A DNA stretch of 64,000 nt, from positions 12,390,056 to 12,454,055 of the forward strand of contig OX940868.1 of assembly GCA_954871525.1 (NCBI GenBank), read 5' to 3'. The translations under genes and the position numbers were made by a program. Source of the stretch: Parietaria judaica (taxonomy: Eukaryota; Streptophyta; Magnoliopsida; Rosales; Urticaceae). Shown here piece after piece: positions 43,667 through 54,663 of this stretch (positions are counted from its first letter, which is position 1; the number at the start of each line of letters is the position of its first letter). The notes beneath the pieces are model-generated. The model worked only from the letters and a program-made list of their open reading frames with translations. It had not been told where the DNA came from and searched no databases.

Positions 43667-46269
43667 ATGGAGACCCCCCAGCAAACCCCTCTTCAAGATG
43701 CCTCGCCGGCGATGAAGAGGAGCTTCGTGAGCTCTCTAATGGAGGCCGCGAGCTTCAGAGCCCCGTCCTTCCAGGAAGACACGTACTTGGTCTCGACCCT
43801 CAAGCCCTCCGAGCGGAAAGCGCTCCAAGAGCTCCGACAGAAGCTCGCCTCCTCCTCGGACGACCCGAAAAGCGCCGCCATCTGGGGGATCAACCTCCTC
43901 GACGACGGGGAAGACGACGCGGAGAAGAGCGACGTGGTGCTGCTGAAGTTCCTGCGCGCGCGCGACTTCCGCGTGAACGAGGCGCTGGCGATGCTGGCGA
44001 AGTGCCTGGCGTGGCGCGCGGAGTTCAGGGCGGGCGAGATCCTGGAGGAGGAGCTGGGGTTCAAGGAGCTGGAGGGCGTGGTGGCGTACATGCACGGCTT
44101 CGACCGCGAGGGCCACCCCGTGTGCTACAACGCGTACGGGGTGTTCCGGGACCGGGACATGTACGAGAGGATCTTCGGGGACGAGGAGAAGCTGAAGAAG
44201 TTCCTGAGGTGGAGGGTGCAGGTCCTGGAGAAGGGGATCAATCTCCTGCACTTCAAGCCCGGCGGTGTCAACTCCCTCATCCAGGTCACTGACCTCAAGG
44301 ACATGCCCAAGCGCGAGCTCAGGGCTGCCTCCAACCACATCCTCTCGCTCTTTCAGGACAACTACCCCGAAATGGTCGCAAGGAAGGTCCGAATCTTTAT
44401 CTCTTACTCGTGATCTGGTTTCAGTGTCATCGAACATTGGGTACTTTTGCCGCTTTGAAGATGACTTGTTTCACGTGAACACTAGTATCCATTTTGCATT
44501 ATGTAGAAATAGCTTTTGATGGGCAACTTCTTAGATATCCGATCAGTTATTTACATAGATGTTAATGGAAATAATTTTTGTGAGAAATGGATGTGACATG
44601 TTTAATTTTGGATCTTCTCCTTCTAAGTTGACGTATGAGTAATTTATTGGATCACACTTTGATAACATGGCTTTACATGGCTTCTTTCTAGTTGATTTTT
44701 TTTTTTATATATAGTAACTTATATTTATATGTATTTAATATTTAATTTCTGTGCTGACAGATATTCATCAATGTGCCATGGTACTTTAGCATGTTGTATT
44801 CGATGTTTAGTCCGTTTTTAACCCAACGGACGAAGAGCAAGTTCGTGATCTCCAAACAAGGAAATGTCGCCGAGACCCTTTACAAGTGAGCCTTTAAATC
44901 TCTACATTCAATTTAATTTTTTATTGAGAATCTTTCTTTTTTCGACGTTTTGCGAAAAGAGGCCAAAAACTCCAAACTGGGCTTTTGCCCGTTTCCTGCC
45001 AAAATTCCCATTTCAACTTATTAATTATTTCGTAGCCCAAAACAAATGAATTAGTCCTTTTGTTTTTATATGTTACTGTGTACGACTCTTGTGTGTGACG
45101 CATTCAAAACTTACCCTTTTTACTTTATAATTGCTGCCAAACTGTGTATTTATTTACTGTGCGTGCCATTTTTGAGCTGTTCAGGTTCATAAGGCCTGAG
45201 GACGTTCCGGTTCAGTACGGTGGGCTGAGTCGACCCAGCGAGTTGCAAAATGGGCCCCCGAAACCTGCCTCGGAGTTCACCGTCAAGGGTGGAGAGAAAG
45301 TCAACATTCAGATTGAAGGAATCGAGGTTTCTATTTTTTTTTTCTTTCTTTCTACGCTTCAATAGTTCAATTTTACCTACGCAAAGAAAAGATGGTGAAA
45401 ACTGAAAAGACAGGTTTGATAATAGTAACCTAGCTTACGTTTAGTTAGTGTTATCCACATGGGCCTAGCAGGCGACCCGCACCCGCAGTGGGCAAGGGCA
45501 CGGGTTGTCCCGTCTTTTTTATAAAAATCTAATGTGGTTTCACATTTTTAAACAAATCATTTTTTTATTAAAATTGGGTGGTTGGGCGAAACCCGCTCAC
45601 TTTTTCAGTAGCCGCGGGCTGCCCACATCCCGCACCAAGGCTGCTTAGACGAATTATTTGTTTGTGGGCATGGGATGTTTTTTTTATATTAAAAAATTTG
45701 GGCGGGTAGGGAAAACCCGTCCACCTTTTCAGTCGCCTTGGGCAGCCTGTACCCGTAACCGGCTATGGTGGCGCGGGCTGCCCACAACCCCCAACACAAG
45801 ATTCTTGTTCAATCAAGGTTCCAAATTCAAAACAGAGTACCAAATCTGAATGTTGCATGGAATGATCACATGGGCTGATAAATCTCTGTGCATCAATAGT
45901 TCAATTTCTTAGAAAGTAACGACAAGTTTTTACATCTACTCAGTGAAACAGATAAAATGCAAGTCTTTTTTAATCATTTTGTCTGTGAATGTGATGAATG
46001 GGAAATAGGCAGGTGCGACTATTACGTGGGACATCGTGGTGGGAGGGTGGGACTTGGAGTACAGCGCGGAGTTCGTGCCGTGCGCGGAGGGAAGCTACAC
46101 GGTGGCGGTCGAGAAACCGAGGAAGGTGGGCCCGACCGAGGAAGCCATTCACAACTCGTTCACGTCGAGAGAGAGCGGCAAAATGGTTCTGTCCGTGGAC
46201 AACACTGTGTCCCGGAGAAAGAAAGTTGCTGCATATCGCTACTTTGTTAGAAAATCCACGGCTCTCTGA
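43667..46269 (+). CDS. PATL6: Patellin-6-like phosphoinositide-binding Sec14/GOLD protein, four exons
   Basis: Exons 43667-44386, 44761-44885, 45185-45326 and 46009-46269 join in frame to 415 aa; all introns are GT-AG. The N-terminal region lacks the long acidic arm of patellins 1-5, as in PATL6. Residues about 85-290 form the CRAL-TRIO N and Sec14 lipid-binding domain (VVLLKFLRARDFRV, GHPVCYNAYGVF, LHFKPGGVNSLIQVTDLKD, INVPWYFSMLYSMFSPFLT). The GOLD domain spans about 300-410 (IRPEDVPVQYGGLSRP, TITWDIVVGGWDLEYSAEFV, KKVAAYRYFVRKST). Patellins bind phosphoinositides at membranes and at the cell plate, and PATL6 has been linked to virus movement and auxin carrier positioning. Exon 1 is very GC-rich. 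Exon 4 starts at GCAGGTGCG using the AG of AAATAG; frame and homology decide this over the AG three bases later. Confidence 0.93.
45460..45800. repeat. GC-rich repeat insertion in intron 3 of the patellin gene
   Basis: Two similar blocks (about 45475-45620 and 45655-45795) repeat GGGCGAAACCCGCTCAC / GGGAAAACCCGTCCACC and CGCGGGCTGCCCACA. The composition is unlike the AT-rich intron, so it is a transposable-element remnant, probably a hAT MITE. No ends or target duplication were resolved. Confidence 0.4.
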
Positions 46270-46806
46270 TCAAATATATCAATCCCTTTAATTATATAGG
46301 AAAAAGGAAATGTTTGCCTTTGGTGCTGTCTCTTCTCTTCTTTCACGATCACGGGTCTATCTAATTAATAATATATAATATATATGCCTTTAATGGGTTG
46401 TGAACAACGCTTTTCTCATTTTCTACTTTCTTTTTTCTTGAAATGAAATGATGATCATGTAGTATGGTAGTGTGGGATGTATATTATAGAAGAAAAGCTT
46501 TGCTTGTTCATGTGGTTTCATAATTAATAGTTTGACAAATTGCTTGTTCATCTGACCCAAAGAAGGTGAGAAGAAAAATCTTGCCTTGTCTCGTCTCTTC
46601 TCGTCTTGTCTTTGTCAAGTGGAACTGCTTTTTTATTATTTATTATTTATGCTTTTGCCATGGGGCAGAGCGTCTTGGAAAAGTAAAAGGGTTTGTGTTA
46701 AAAATAAGTTTGGTCTCTGCTCTGCCGTGGGCAAGAGAATTGAGCTGAGAGGGACTCGTCGTTAATGATGTGACCACAAGCTTCAGCGTCTTTTTTCTTT
46801 CTATTA
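46270..46806. other. 3' flank of the patellin gene
   Basis: AT-rich, with likely 3'UTR signals such as AATGAAATGATGA. No further exon was seen. Confidence 0.4.
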
Positions 46807-46808
46807 TA

Positions 46809-46948
46809 CAGTAGAACCTAGGGCTGAAACTGGTGACGCGGAGGAGGGCGTCGCGATAGCCTCGCGACGGGAAGGAGGACTTCGCGATCGTCGCGCGGGA
46901 AGGGTGAAAATCGCGATGATTCGTGATGGGGATGGTCGTGGCGACGAG

Positions 46949-46984
<36 letters not shown>

Positions 46985-47716
46985 ACTCAACGTCGCGACG
47001 ATCGTGATACTCGGCACCACAACCCGTCGCGATGCCAGGGTTGGTGATTTCCGGCGATTTCGTCGTGACCCATCGCGACGTCGTCAGTTTCACGTCTAGT
47101 AGAACCTCTATAAATTAATACTCAATAAATTAATAGTCGCGATTAAATAATATTTTTGTCCGGTCCCGACTCGGGCCTAATTAGCTAAATTAATAAATCG
47201 CTAAATTTTTAAGATAATAATTTTTGTAGAAAGTATATAGGTCCCAAGTGATATGTAATTAATAATTCAATACAACAAAAATTTACATAAATAATTATTA
47301 AATCACTCTAAATAAAATATATCATAAATAACTATGAAATCACATTAAATAAAAAGATAACATTACATCACCAATCATGTAGTCTTCTTTAAAATATGAT
47401 TCGATAGTAATTTGTTCCTTCTTGAAATTGATGTCTTCTTGAATTTCATCTCTAAGCTTTCAAAGAGTATTAAGAAGGTCAGGTGTTGTATTTCTGACAT
47501 TGAAATTAGTCTCTCTTGATATTCTTAATATTGTCTTGATATAATAAATTGAAATATTATTTTGCTACTAAAGATGTTTATATAATCATACCTATTAATA
47601 ATTTTTCTTCATTAACGTATAAATTAATAAATTATTATTTTATATGTTAATTAATAATCTGATAAAATAATATTTTTTGCCGGTCCCAACAGTATTAATT
47701 TATAGAGGTTCTACTA
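46809..47716. mobile_element. Emigrant-like (pogo/mariner) MITE interrupted by a hAT MITE
   Basis: The left end is CAGTAGAACC, completed after the insertion by TCTATAAATTAATA at 47107. The right end is TATTAATTTATAGAGGTTCT, then ACTA. TA lies on both sides (46807-46808 and 47717-47718), the pogo/mariner target. Without the insertion (and its duplicated octamer) it is about 620 bp, in line with copies at 58662 and 63043. There is no coding DNA. The terminal repeat closely resembles the Emigrant family described in Arabidopsis. Confidence 0.85.
46819..47098. mobile_element. GC-rich hAT MITE, 280 bp, inside the Emigrant-like terminal repeat
   Basis: The ends TAGGGCTGAAACTGGTGACG and, complemented, TAGACGTGAAACTGACGACG are inverted repeats. 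Perfect 8-bp target duplications GTAGAACC lie at 46811-46818 and 47099-47106. The inside is full of CGCGA-containing motifs and holds a CT microsatellite (about 46949-46983). Confidence 0.88.
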
Positions 47717-47718
47717 TA

Positions 47719-48850
47719 TTTACTTTTTATCTCAATGATAAAAGTCTAACACAAACAAATACAATCTGGAATATATCTTAATTCTTACATATACTACTAC
47801 AGAAATACTAGACTGAGTTTATAGAGGTATGGAAAAGTTAAAAGGCACAGTTTAGTTAGCTGATTTGAGAAATTCATTTGGAACATCAGTTTATTTTTTA
47901 AGTAAAGTTTAATTACTTTTTTTTACTTTTTTTTTTAATTTATGGATGAGCTGAAATAAAAAATAATTATAATTATTAAATCAAATACAACTTGTGTTAT
48001 TAAAACGTAAATAAGTTTGATTTGAAAGTAATATATATTAGTATTATTATTAAAAAATATTTTTATTAATACAATAAATATATAAAAATTTAATTACTCC
48101 AAATATATGTTAAATAATGTAACATAATGTAGTAAAAAAATCAGTTACGTGAGTTTTATCATTGTAATTAAATATTGTATTTAATAATATGAATAATTAA
48201 ATTACGTTTGTTAATATTATAGTAATATCATTATAAGATATAATAATATATATAAATAATTTAATAATATAATTATATGAATTAATTTATAATAGTATCT
48301 TATTATAAATAGTGTAATATATTATAGAATGATAATATATTATAATAGCTATATAAATATTTATATTTTGTTGATTTGGTTGAGGACGAAAAAACAGATT
48401 ACAACTTTAAGTTATTTTCTTTTTTTACTTCATTAAAACTTCAGTGATCTGCAAGACCGGGTCAGCGAAAACAGAGACAATCAGTAACCATACGTGGTAT
48501 GTGAAAAATAAGATGATAATGGGTCAATATTTTAGCATATTACTATTACATAATATACATAATTATGTGATCATCCAGTTATCTAGCATTTTCTTTTTTA
48601 GTTCGACGAAAAAATGTGTCGCTTCACATCTGTTGACTTTGAGTATTTTTGTTCTCGTTTTTTTCTTTCTTTCTTTACATTTCCCTTGCCACTTTGGTTT
48701 GTAAAAGTTAACGTATTTTGCCTAGAATTATTTATTATTTTTTATTTTGTAAATCAATCTCCCAAGTCCCAACTTACCGCGGTGATTTGTATAGAAAAAC
48801 TGATACATTTTGCGGGAGCTCTTTCCAGCTATAGTCTAGTCCCCTAAAAG
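47719..48850. other. AT-rich intergenic stretch, no gene
   Basis: Very low GC with long ATAATAT tracts (48000-48370). No coding exon or terminal repeats were seen. Confidence 0.45.
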
Positions 48851-48854
48851 GGTC

Positions 48855-50105
48855 AAGCAAGGTTCAAACTTCAAATGCCCGCAACAAAAATCGATCGCAA
48901 GTTCTAATAACGCGTATACCATGGGCACAACGGGTAGACCGATTGGTTTCCGTAAGATTTTAAAAAACCTCAATCGATAGGTAGACCAAAAAATATATTA
49001 GTAATCTACAAATTTTTTTGTAACAATAATATTCCTTAGAAATATTAGTGATATATATAATTTTTTATACCTAAATTTGATGTCAAATACGATAATACTT
49101 TGGGATTTTCATAAGTTTTTATGCGGCTTCAAGGGCTGTTGTCCGGTTTTTAGAGTTATTATAGGGTTTGCGGTTAACTTGCGGTTTATCAGTAGTTTTT
49201 AGTAAAACGACTACTAAGTGTGTTAGTTCTAAACTGCATATGTGTAGTTTGTAGTCTAACCACCCTCTGGGTCAAGACCCCAAAAATACTCTTCAGCTCT
49301 CCATGTTCAAAGCAAGGTAGTTTCATTTGGTTGGAGTTAAATTGTTACTTGTTAGGTTGGGCTTCCAATAAAAAGTAGAAAACGGGATCGACAAATTGAC
49401 CAAACAAGGGATGGATTTGGAAACTTATGGCATGAAATATGAATAATGAAAATAAGAATTCCGATAAAGAAGGGTAATGGGCAGAGGCAAAGAGGGGAAT
49501 GGTCACAGTCACGGGAACGCCGTGGAGTGTGCACTGTGCTGTGCATCAGGTAATGGGCAGAGGCAAAGAGGGGAATGGTCACAGTCACGTAACTTGCGGT
49601 TTACGTCTCTGTCTGTCTGTTTCCGGTTTCAGCCTATTCCCTTCTTATATTATAATTCTTGCTTTCCCTTTTGCTCTCCTATTTACAATTACAAGCTCAT
49701 ATTTCATTTTGTACGATTTAGTTCTTGACTTATTATCCCCACATGACAACTAAGTTATGAACATTTCTTTACGCTCACTCTAGTCTATATCAGCTCAGCG
49801 GTAACACGAGTACCTGACGGTTTGTGGTGTAAATTTTTTATGGTATTTTTTTATTTTACAATTTTTTCTAAGCCAAGCTTTTATTCTCAAATTCGCCTTT
49901 GACAAAAAAATTCAAAAATCTAATGATATATTTGTAATATTTTTTATGTTTCAAGAATTTAATATCATGTCTATTGATTTTGCGGTATACTCGGTTTGCG
50001 GTTTACCTATTATTAGCGGGTTTTAAAAATCTTATGAAAACTCTATCGATATACTCAAAAGTTGGACTTGCTGTCATATTATGATTTGCGGACTTTCAAA
50101 CACTT
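48855..50105. mobile_element. Candidate element with subterminal inverted repeats
   Basis: TTTCCGTAAGATTTTAAAAA...GGTAGACC near 48945-48990 pairs with TTTTCATAAGATTTTTAAAA...GGTAAACC on the other strand near 50005-50045. The left end CAAGGTTCAAACTTCAAA (48860) resembles the BED-hAT family ends. Target duplications were not found. Confidence 0.4.
49470..49592. repeat. Direct repeat of about 41 bp, spaced 82 bp
   Basis: GGTAATGGGCAGAGGCAAAG followed by AGGGGAATGGTCACAGTCAC occurs at about 49471 and 49552 without change. It is a recent local duplication. Confidence 0.85.
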
Positions 50106-51164
50106 CTCCAACAAAGAGAACTGCTCATTACAAAGAAAAACGCCTTTTTTTTTTTTTTTTTCAGTTGGGGAGTTATCTTATAGTTGGAATAATTAGAAAA
50201 AAAGGATTTTCTACTTTTATTTATGGCTTAAAATTGATTTTAGTTACACATTTTGTAATCTTTTTTTGGACTAAAAAAATTCTTGAATTTTATTTTTCTT
50301 CAGTCCAATCCCCTTCTTCTTCTTCTTCTTCTTCTTCGAACGTAGAAGAGAGCGGGATATCATGCAAAAAGGGGAAGTAACGAATGGTGGATTTGAGAAG
50401 ATGAATAAGAATTTACGTGATTCGGCACGTTAACGAGGTGCCTATTCACAACACCAGACCCTCGGAGCTTTCCCACCCGTCGTTTATGCATCGTCGTAGA
50501 CAACACCAGACTCTCTGGAGCCATATATTTATGCATCGTCGTAGACAACACTGTCATATTCTGACTCCTCGTACATTGGGTCGTCATATGCTCCCTCATC
50601 GGACTCCGCTTCAGGTACATGGCATCGTCAGACACACTCCAACTCCTCGTACACGAGGTCATCTTCACCACATCGTCGGACTCCACTTCGTTATGTGTTA
50701 CATTTCCTCTGTCAACCACAACTTTGTAGATCCGTTGGGCTAGCTGCTTGATGCAGGAGGGATTTATAGGGTTAAAACCTAGAAGTTAAAATCATGGCAA
50801 CAATATCATACTATATTTACTCTTAACTTTCTTTTAGGTATTCATTTAGCTCTTATTTTTGTATTTATTAATATATTTGACTTAGTTGTTATTATCCTTA
50901 GATTTATGATAGTTTTTAGGAGTGACCTCACTTATTTAAGAAGTTAGTTTAATTTTATTTCGTTGAATAAAAACGTACAACATGAGCATTTGGAAAAGAG
51001 ATTAATATAATGATGAATAAAAAATCTATCTTCTGATCACAAAGTTTTTTCATTTTTACTATAAACCGAGTCACAATCACCGCTCCATCATCGCCTTGAA
51101 CAGTTCACTAAAAAGAAATCCCATCAGTCCTGCCCTCGAGGTAGTTGATGTTGTCTTGTCCATA
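50106..51164. other. Non-genic stretch with a degenerate 45-bp repeat
   Basis: A CTT microsatellite lies at 50315-50337. ATGCATCGTCGTAGACAACA occurs at 50486 and 50531 (period 45, i.e. 15 codons). One minus-strand frame around it reads short acidic phrases (EESEYDSVVYDDA) broken by stops, so this could be a decayed gene or retroelement fragment. I cannot name it. The rest is AT-rich. Confidence 0.35.
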
Positions 51165-51172
51165 AGCGGAAC

Positions 51173-51475
51173 CAGAGCCGGCCCGATAGGTGGGCGAGTT
51201 GGGCGACCGCCCAAGGCCCCAAATAAATATAATTTAGAAGAATGCTTATAAGATCAGATGAAAGAGGCCTCATTGTTTGTGTTGTAAGTAATGCAACTTG
51301 AAAAATCAAGAACAATAACATACTTACTAGAAAAATAAAGAAAAAAAAAATATTTCGTGGAGCAACAATAAATATTTGTATTTACGTTGTGTCAAGTATA
51401 TTATTATTAAGAAATTAAAAAAGGCCACTTTTTAACTTTTCGCCCAAGGCCCCCGAAAATATTGGGCCGGCTCTG
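51173..51475. mobile_element. hAT MITE, 303 bp, perfect 8-bp target duplication
   Basis: The ends are CAGAGCCGGCCC and GGGCCGGCTCTG, and CGCCCAAGGCCCC also recurs at both ends. Duplications AGCGGAAC lie at 51165-51172 and 51476-51483. The interior is AT-rich and non-coding. Confidence 0.92.
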
Positions 51476-51483
51476 AGCGGAAC

Positions 51484-52417
51484 TAGGATTTGGACTTCGG
51501 GGTTGTTGATTTAAATTTTTTGTATAAACAAAAAGGGTTTATTTGTAATGTTTAAAAAAATTAGTGCTAAAAAATGATCAATTAAGTCTTGTCCATGGAA
51601 CTAGTTCACGTGCTGTCGTCGTTGGAAATTCTGGCGCAGCGTCATGCTTGAAGATAGTTAGGCTATTATAACAAATTGATGAAGACTTTGTCGTCGGAAC
51701 GTACCAAAACCAAAAATGTATGTCCCCCACATTTAGTTTACCGGCAAGTCTCTATCATTTGTCTACCACTCGCAATCTTAAGAAAGAATCCTCCATACAA
51801 ACTCGAAAGAAAACATACATATGAGTAAACACGTTTAAAACAAAATAAAATTCTTTCATAATTTAATCTGCGTACATATCAATTTTACAGAAACTTCAAA
51901 TCTTAATTACTGCCTAAAACAACTCTAAAAGAAAACAAAAAAATTAAGAGATTGAAGTAGTCAATTGAATAAAGAAAGTAAATAAAAGTAAAAGGAAATG
52001 TTGAGTTTTCGATGACTTTTTCTCAATCTCGAGGCGGAAATCACGGGATATCATCGAACAATATAGGTCTAGAATAAATTCGAAAATTAAGAGATCGTTT
52101 CAGGAACATTACCGAACTTTGGAACTTATGCCAACAGTACAAAAAACGCAGACTTTTGCCGATTTTAGGGCTGGCCGAATCTTTCTCTTGCTCCGGGATT
52201 AAGCACGCCAATTTCCGTGCCTCTACGTCGTCCACCACGTCATTGCGGGAACGTCTGATGACCGAAAAGTACCTCTGAAGATAGGTTAGATCTTTGTCGG
52301 TACTTAGACGACGAAGCGATGAAGAACCGGGGAGAAAAGCCAATTCGAGTTCCAATGGAGGGGAGCTCGAATTCTCTCTGACTTGGTTATTTAGGATTAT
52401 GTTTAATTATGATGTAA
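51484..52417. other. Intergenic stretch, no gene assigned
   Basis: A minus-strand frame of 104 codons (52041-52355: LPGSSSLRRLSTDKDLTYLQ...) has mixed composition but no family I recognise. It begins shortly before the solo LTR and could be a retroelement or gene scrap. Confidence 0.3.
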
Positions 52418-52422
52418 ACAGG

Positions 52423-54111
52423 TGTTACGGGTAAAAACGGGATTGATTTTTATAAATAAATTAATTAAACGGAAATTATCTCAATAAATTCCGTTAATTA
52501 ATTAATTAATTCGGTTAGTCTTTTAATTAAGATTATGAATTAATTAAATCAATTCCAAAACCCAAAACTCCCTCTGGAGGCCCGTTTTCGAAAAATAGTG
52601 TCCCGGTGTTCGCAAAAATATAAAAAACCCCAAAAACGACATAAAATTTGGGAAAAACGGACACGGGACACGCCCGGGAGCAAAAACGACCGAGGAAACA
52701 CCCGCGGGGCCCACAGGGGCGGCGGCTGTCAGGGCCACGCCACGTGGCGGCATCCTGCGCCGCCACTCGCCCGCGGGCCCCACCCGGGGTCGCCTCAGCC
52801 CCCCACTTGGGGGCTGCCTTCGCACGATCGCGCCAGCTGGCGCGATCCAAGCCACACGCGTCCCATCACGGGACGCGGCCTCTCGCCTCGCGCGAACTCC
52901 CGCGCAGGGACACGCGGACGACCCCGATGGGTCCGCTCCCGCGCGGGGATCCGTGCCCTCGCCACTTGCGAGGAGGCCTGCTTCGAGCAGGCCACGTGTA
53001 GGGCAGGGATCATCCCTGCCCTTTTGATCCGCGCCATGCGGGCCCCCTCGCTCGGGGGCTTGGTGGCCGTCCGATCTCGCGCGGACGGCCGGGATCGGAC
53101 CATATTTTCCAGGGACTGAAATGCAATTATAAAACTGTCCGGGACCCCCCCTGGACAATATTTTACTGCGCTCAGGCCCCCGGACCCTATTATAAATAGA
53201 AGCTCAGTTCAGTTGAAACGGTAACTCATTCAAACTCACTCGACTCGAGTTCTCTCTCTCTCTACCCCCGATATACTCGCCTCCCCTCAAATATTATACT
53301 AATGTTGAACGTCGGAGGTGAATCAGGGGGTACCCCCCCTGTTTCCCTTGACCTCGGGTGTTACATTTTTTCAGGCCCAGAAAGTGAGATAGTTCATAAA
53401 AGCGGAAGCCCTGGAGGAATTTTTCATAAGATCACGACCCGCCTGATAGGTTCCGTTCCACATTGTGTCCAGCCTATCTCCAGTCTATTATACGGCTGTT
53501 GGGATAGTCTGGGGACAAGTGACGGGACCCACTATTCAGGTCGTAAGGTCAGGTCTGAGAAATTCCCTCTAAGATCCGGACGACCGAGGGATCACCCTGA
53601 GAGGGATCTCTGGATTTATATATTGGACGAATGCACTCCCCCGTTCACTGGTACCCCCGATCCGCGTGGACTCCGAACCTGTACAAAACCCGATCTGGTC
53701 ATCTCCAGGCTCTGCGGTAACAGGTCCTGTACAAAACCCGGCCTGGCCATCTTCAGACTCTGCGGTAACAGGTAGCGAGCCACCCCGATCGCCCGGACCC
53801 TGACGGCCACGAGACCTTCGATCCAAGAAAAGTCCAGAGATACCAACTCAGAGTCCCCGAATCGGCCAATTAAAAACTCACCCTGAAGTCAGAACGGCGA
53901 TCGTCCCGAAGTCAACGGGGGTCAGAGGGAACAATCATTGACAATAAAAGCCACCACAGACAGCAAATCTGTCATCCCCGTAACAAAGGCCAGCCAAGGC
54001 CCACACAGAAGTCTACAAAAGCCCGCCACGTCAACTAACGACATTGGGCCAGGCCCAAAAATCCACAACTTGGGCCTCAACAGTGTTTGATCCAAAAAAA
54101 CGGCATCAACA
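52423..54111 (+). mobile_element. Solo LTR (family A), perfect 5-bp target duplication
   Basis: Begins TGTTACGGGTAAAAACGGGA and ends GGCATCAACA. ACAGG lies at 52418-52422 and 54112-54116. Length is 1689 bp. Block order is as in 15506-17122, with a GC-rich body (52650-53160), TATA box at 53193, CGTCGGAGGTGAATC at 53309 and a GACATTGGGCCAGGCCCAAA block near the end. Long frames in the GC-rich body are on both strands and are composition artefacts. An internal direct repeat TGTACAAAACCCG lies at 53679 and 53727. Confidence 0.93.
53193..53202 (+). promoter_or_regulatory. TATA box of solo LTR 52423-54111
   Basis: ATTATAAATAGAAGCTCAGT is placed as in the LTR at 15506, about 115 bp before the conserved CGTCGGAGGTGAATC block. 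Confidence 0.55.
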
Positions 54112-54116
54112 ACAGG

Positions 54117-54663
54117 TATTTATAATACCTTGGTTTTGACCTAATAAGTTTTTTCATTAAAAAGGCCCATTAGCCCCTTTTATTAATCTAATTAATTAAT
54201 AGTGTCATAATTAATACTCGGGCCCAATTGAGACCGTTGTGTCGGTTATATGGTCTCGGATCATTACCTGAGTACCCGATGGATATAATTTCTGGTTCAG
54301 GCATAAACTAGGAAAATCAATTTCGGATGGAAATATTTTGACTTACTTTCATGCAAAACTATTCATGTTTAATAAACATCTGTACTTCTAAAAAATTAAA
54401 ACTTGAAGCCCGTTGATCTAGTTGTGGTTTTCCTAAGTTATGAATTATGGGCCAAAAGTATTATAATCGATGATTGCGTAAGACGTGACACATTTAATTT
54501 AATAAGAAAAGAATTGACATTTCTAGCTCATTATTTCTAAAACCAGAATCCAAGCACAAAATATTTAACATAATAAGCAAACGCTATTCAGCCAATACAA
54601 TCTCAACTGAACTTATTAGCACCCTTTCCACAATTATGTACAGCGGAAACTCTGGACAAACCA
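54117..54663. other. 3' flank of the NPF gene
   Basis: AT-rich, with the gene's probable 3'UTR on the minus strand. The solo LTR ends about 550 bp beyond the stop codon. Confidence 0.4.

Noticed and set aside
43546..44437. Two 230-250 codon frames over patellin exon 1
   Set aside because: They are shadow frames of the GC-rich patellin exon.
52544..53158. 204-codon frame on the minus strand near 53 kb
   Set aside because: It is the LTR's GC-rich body; equally long frames exist on the plus strand.
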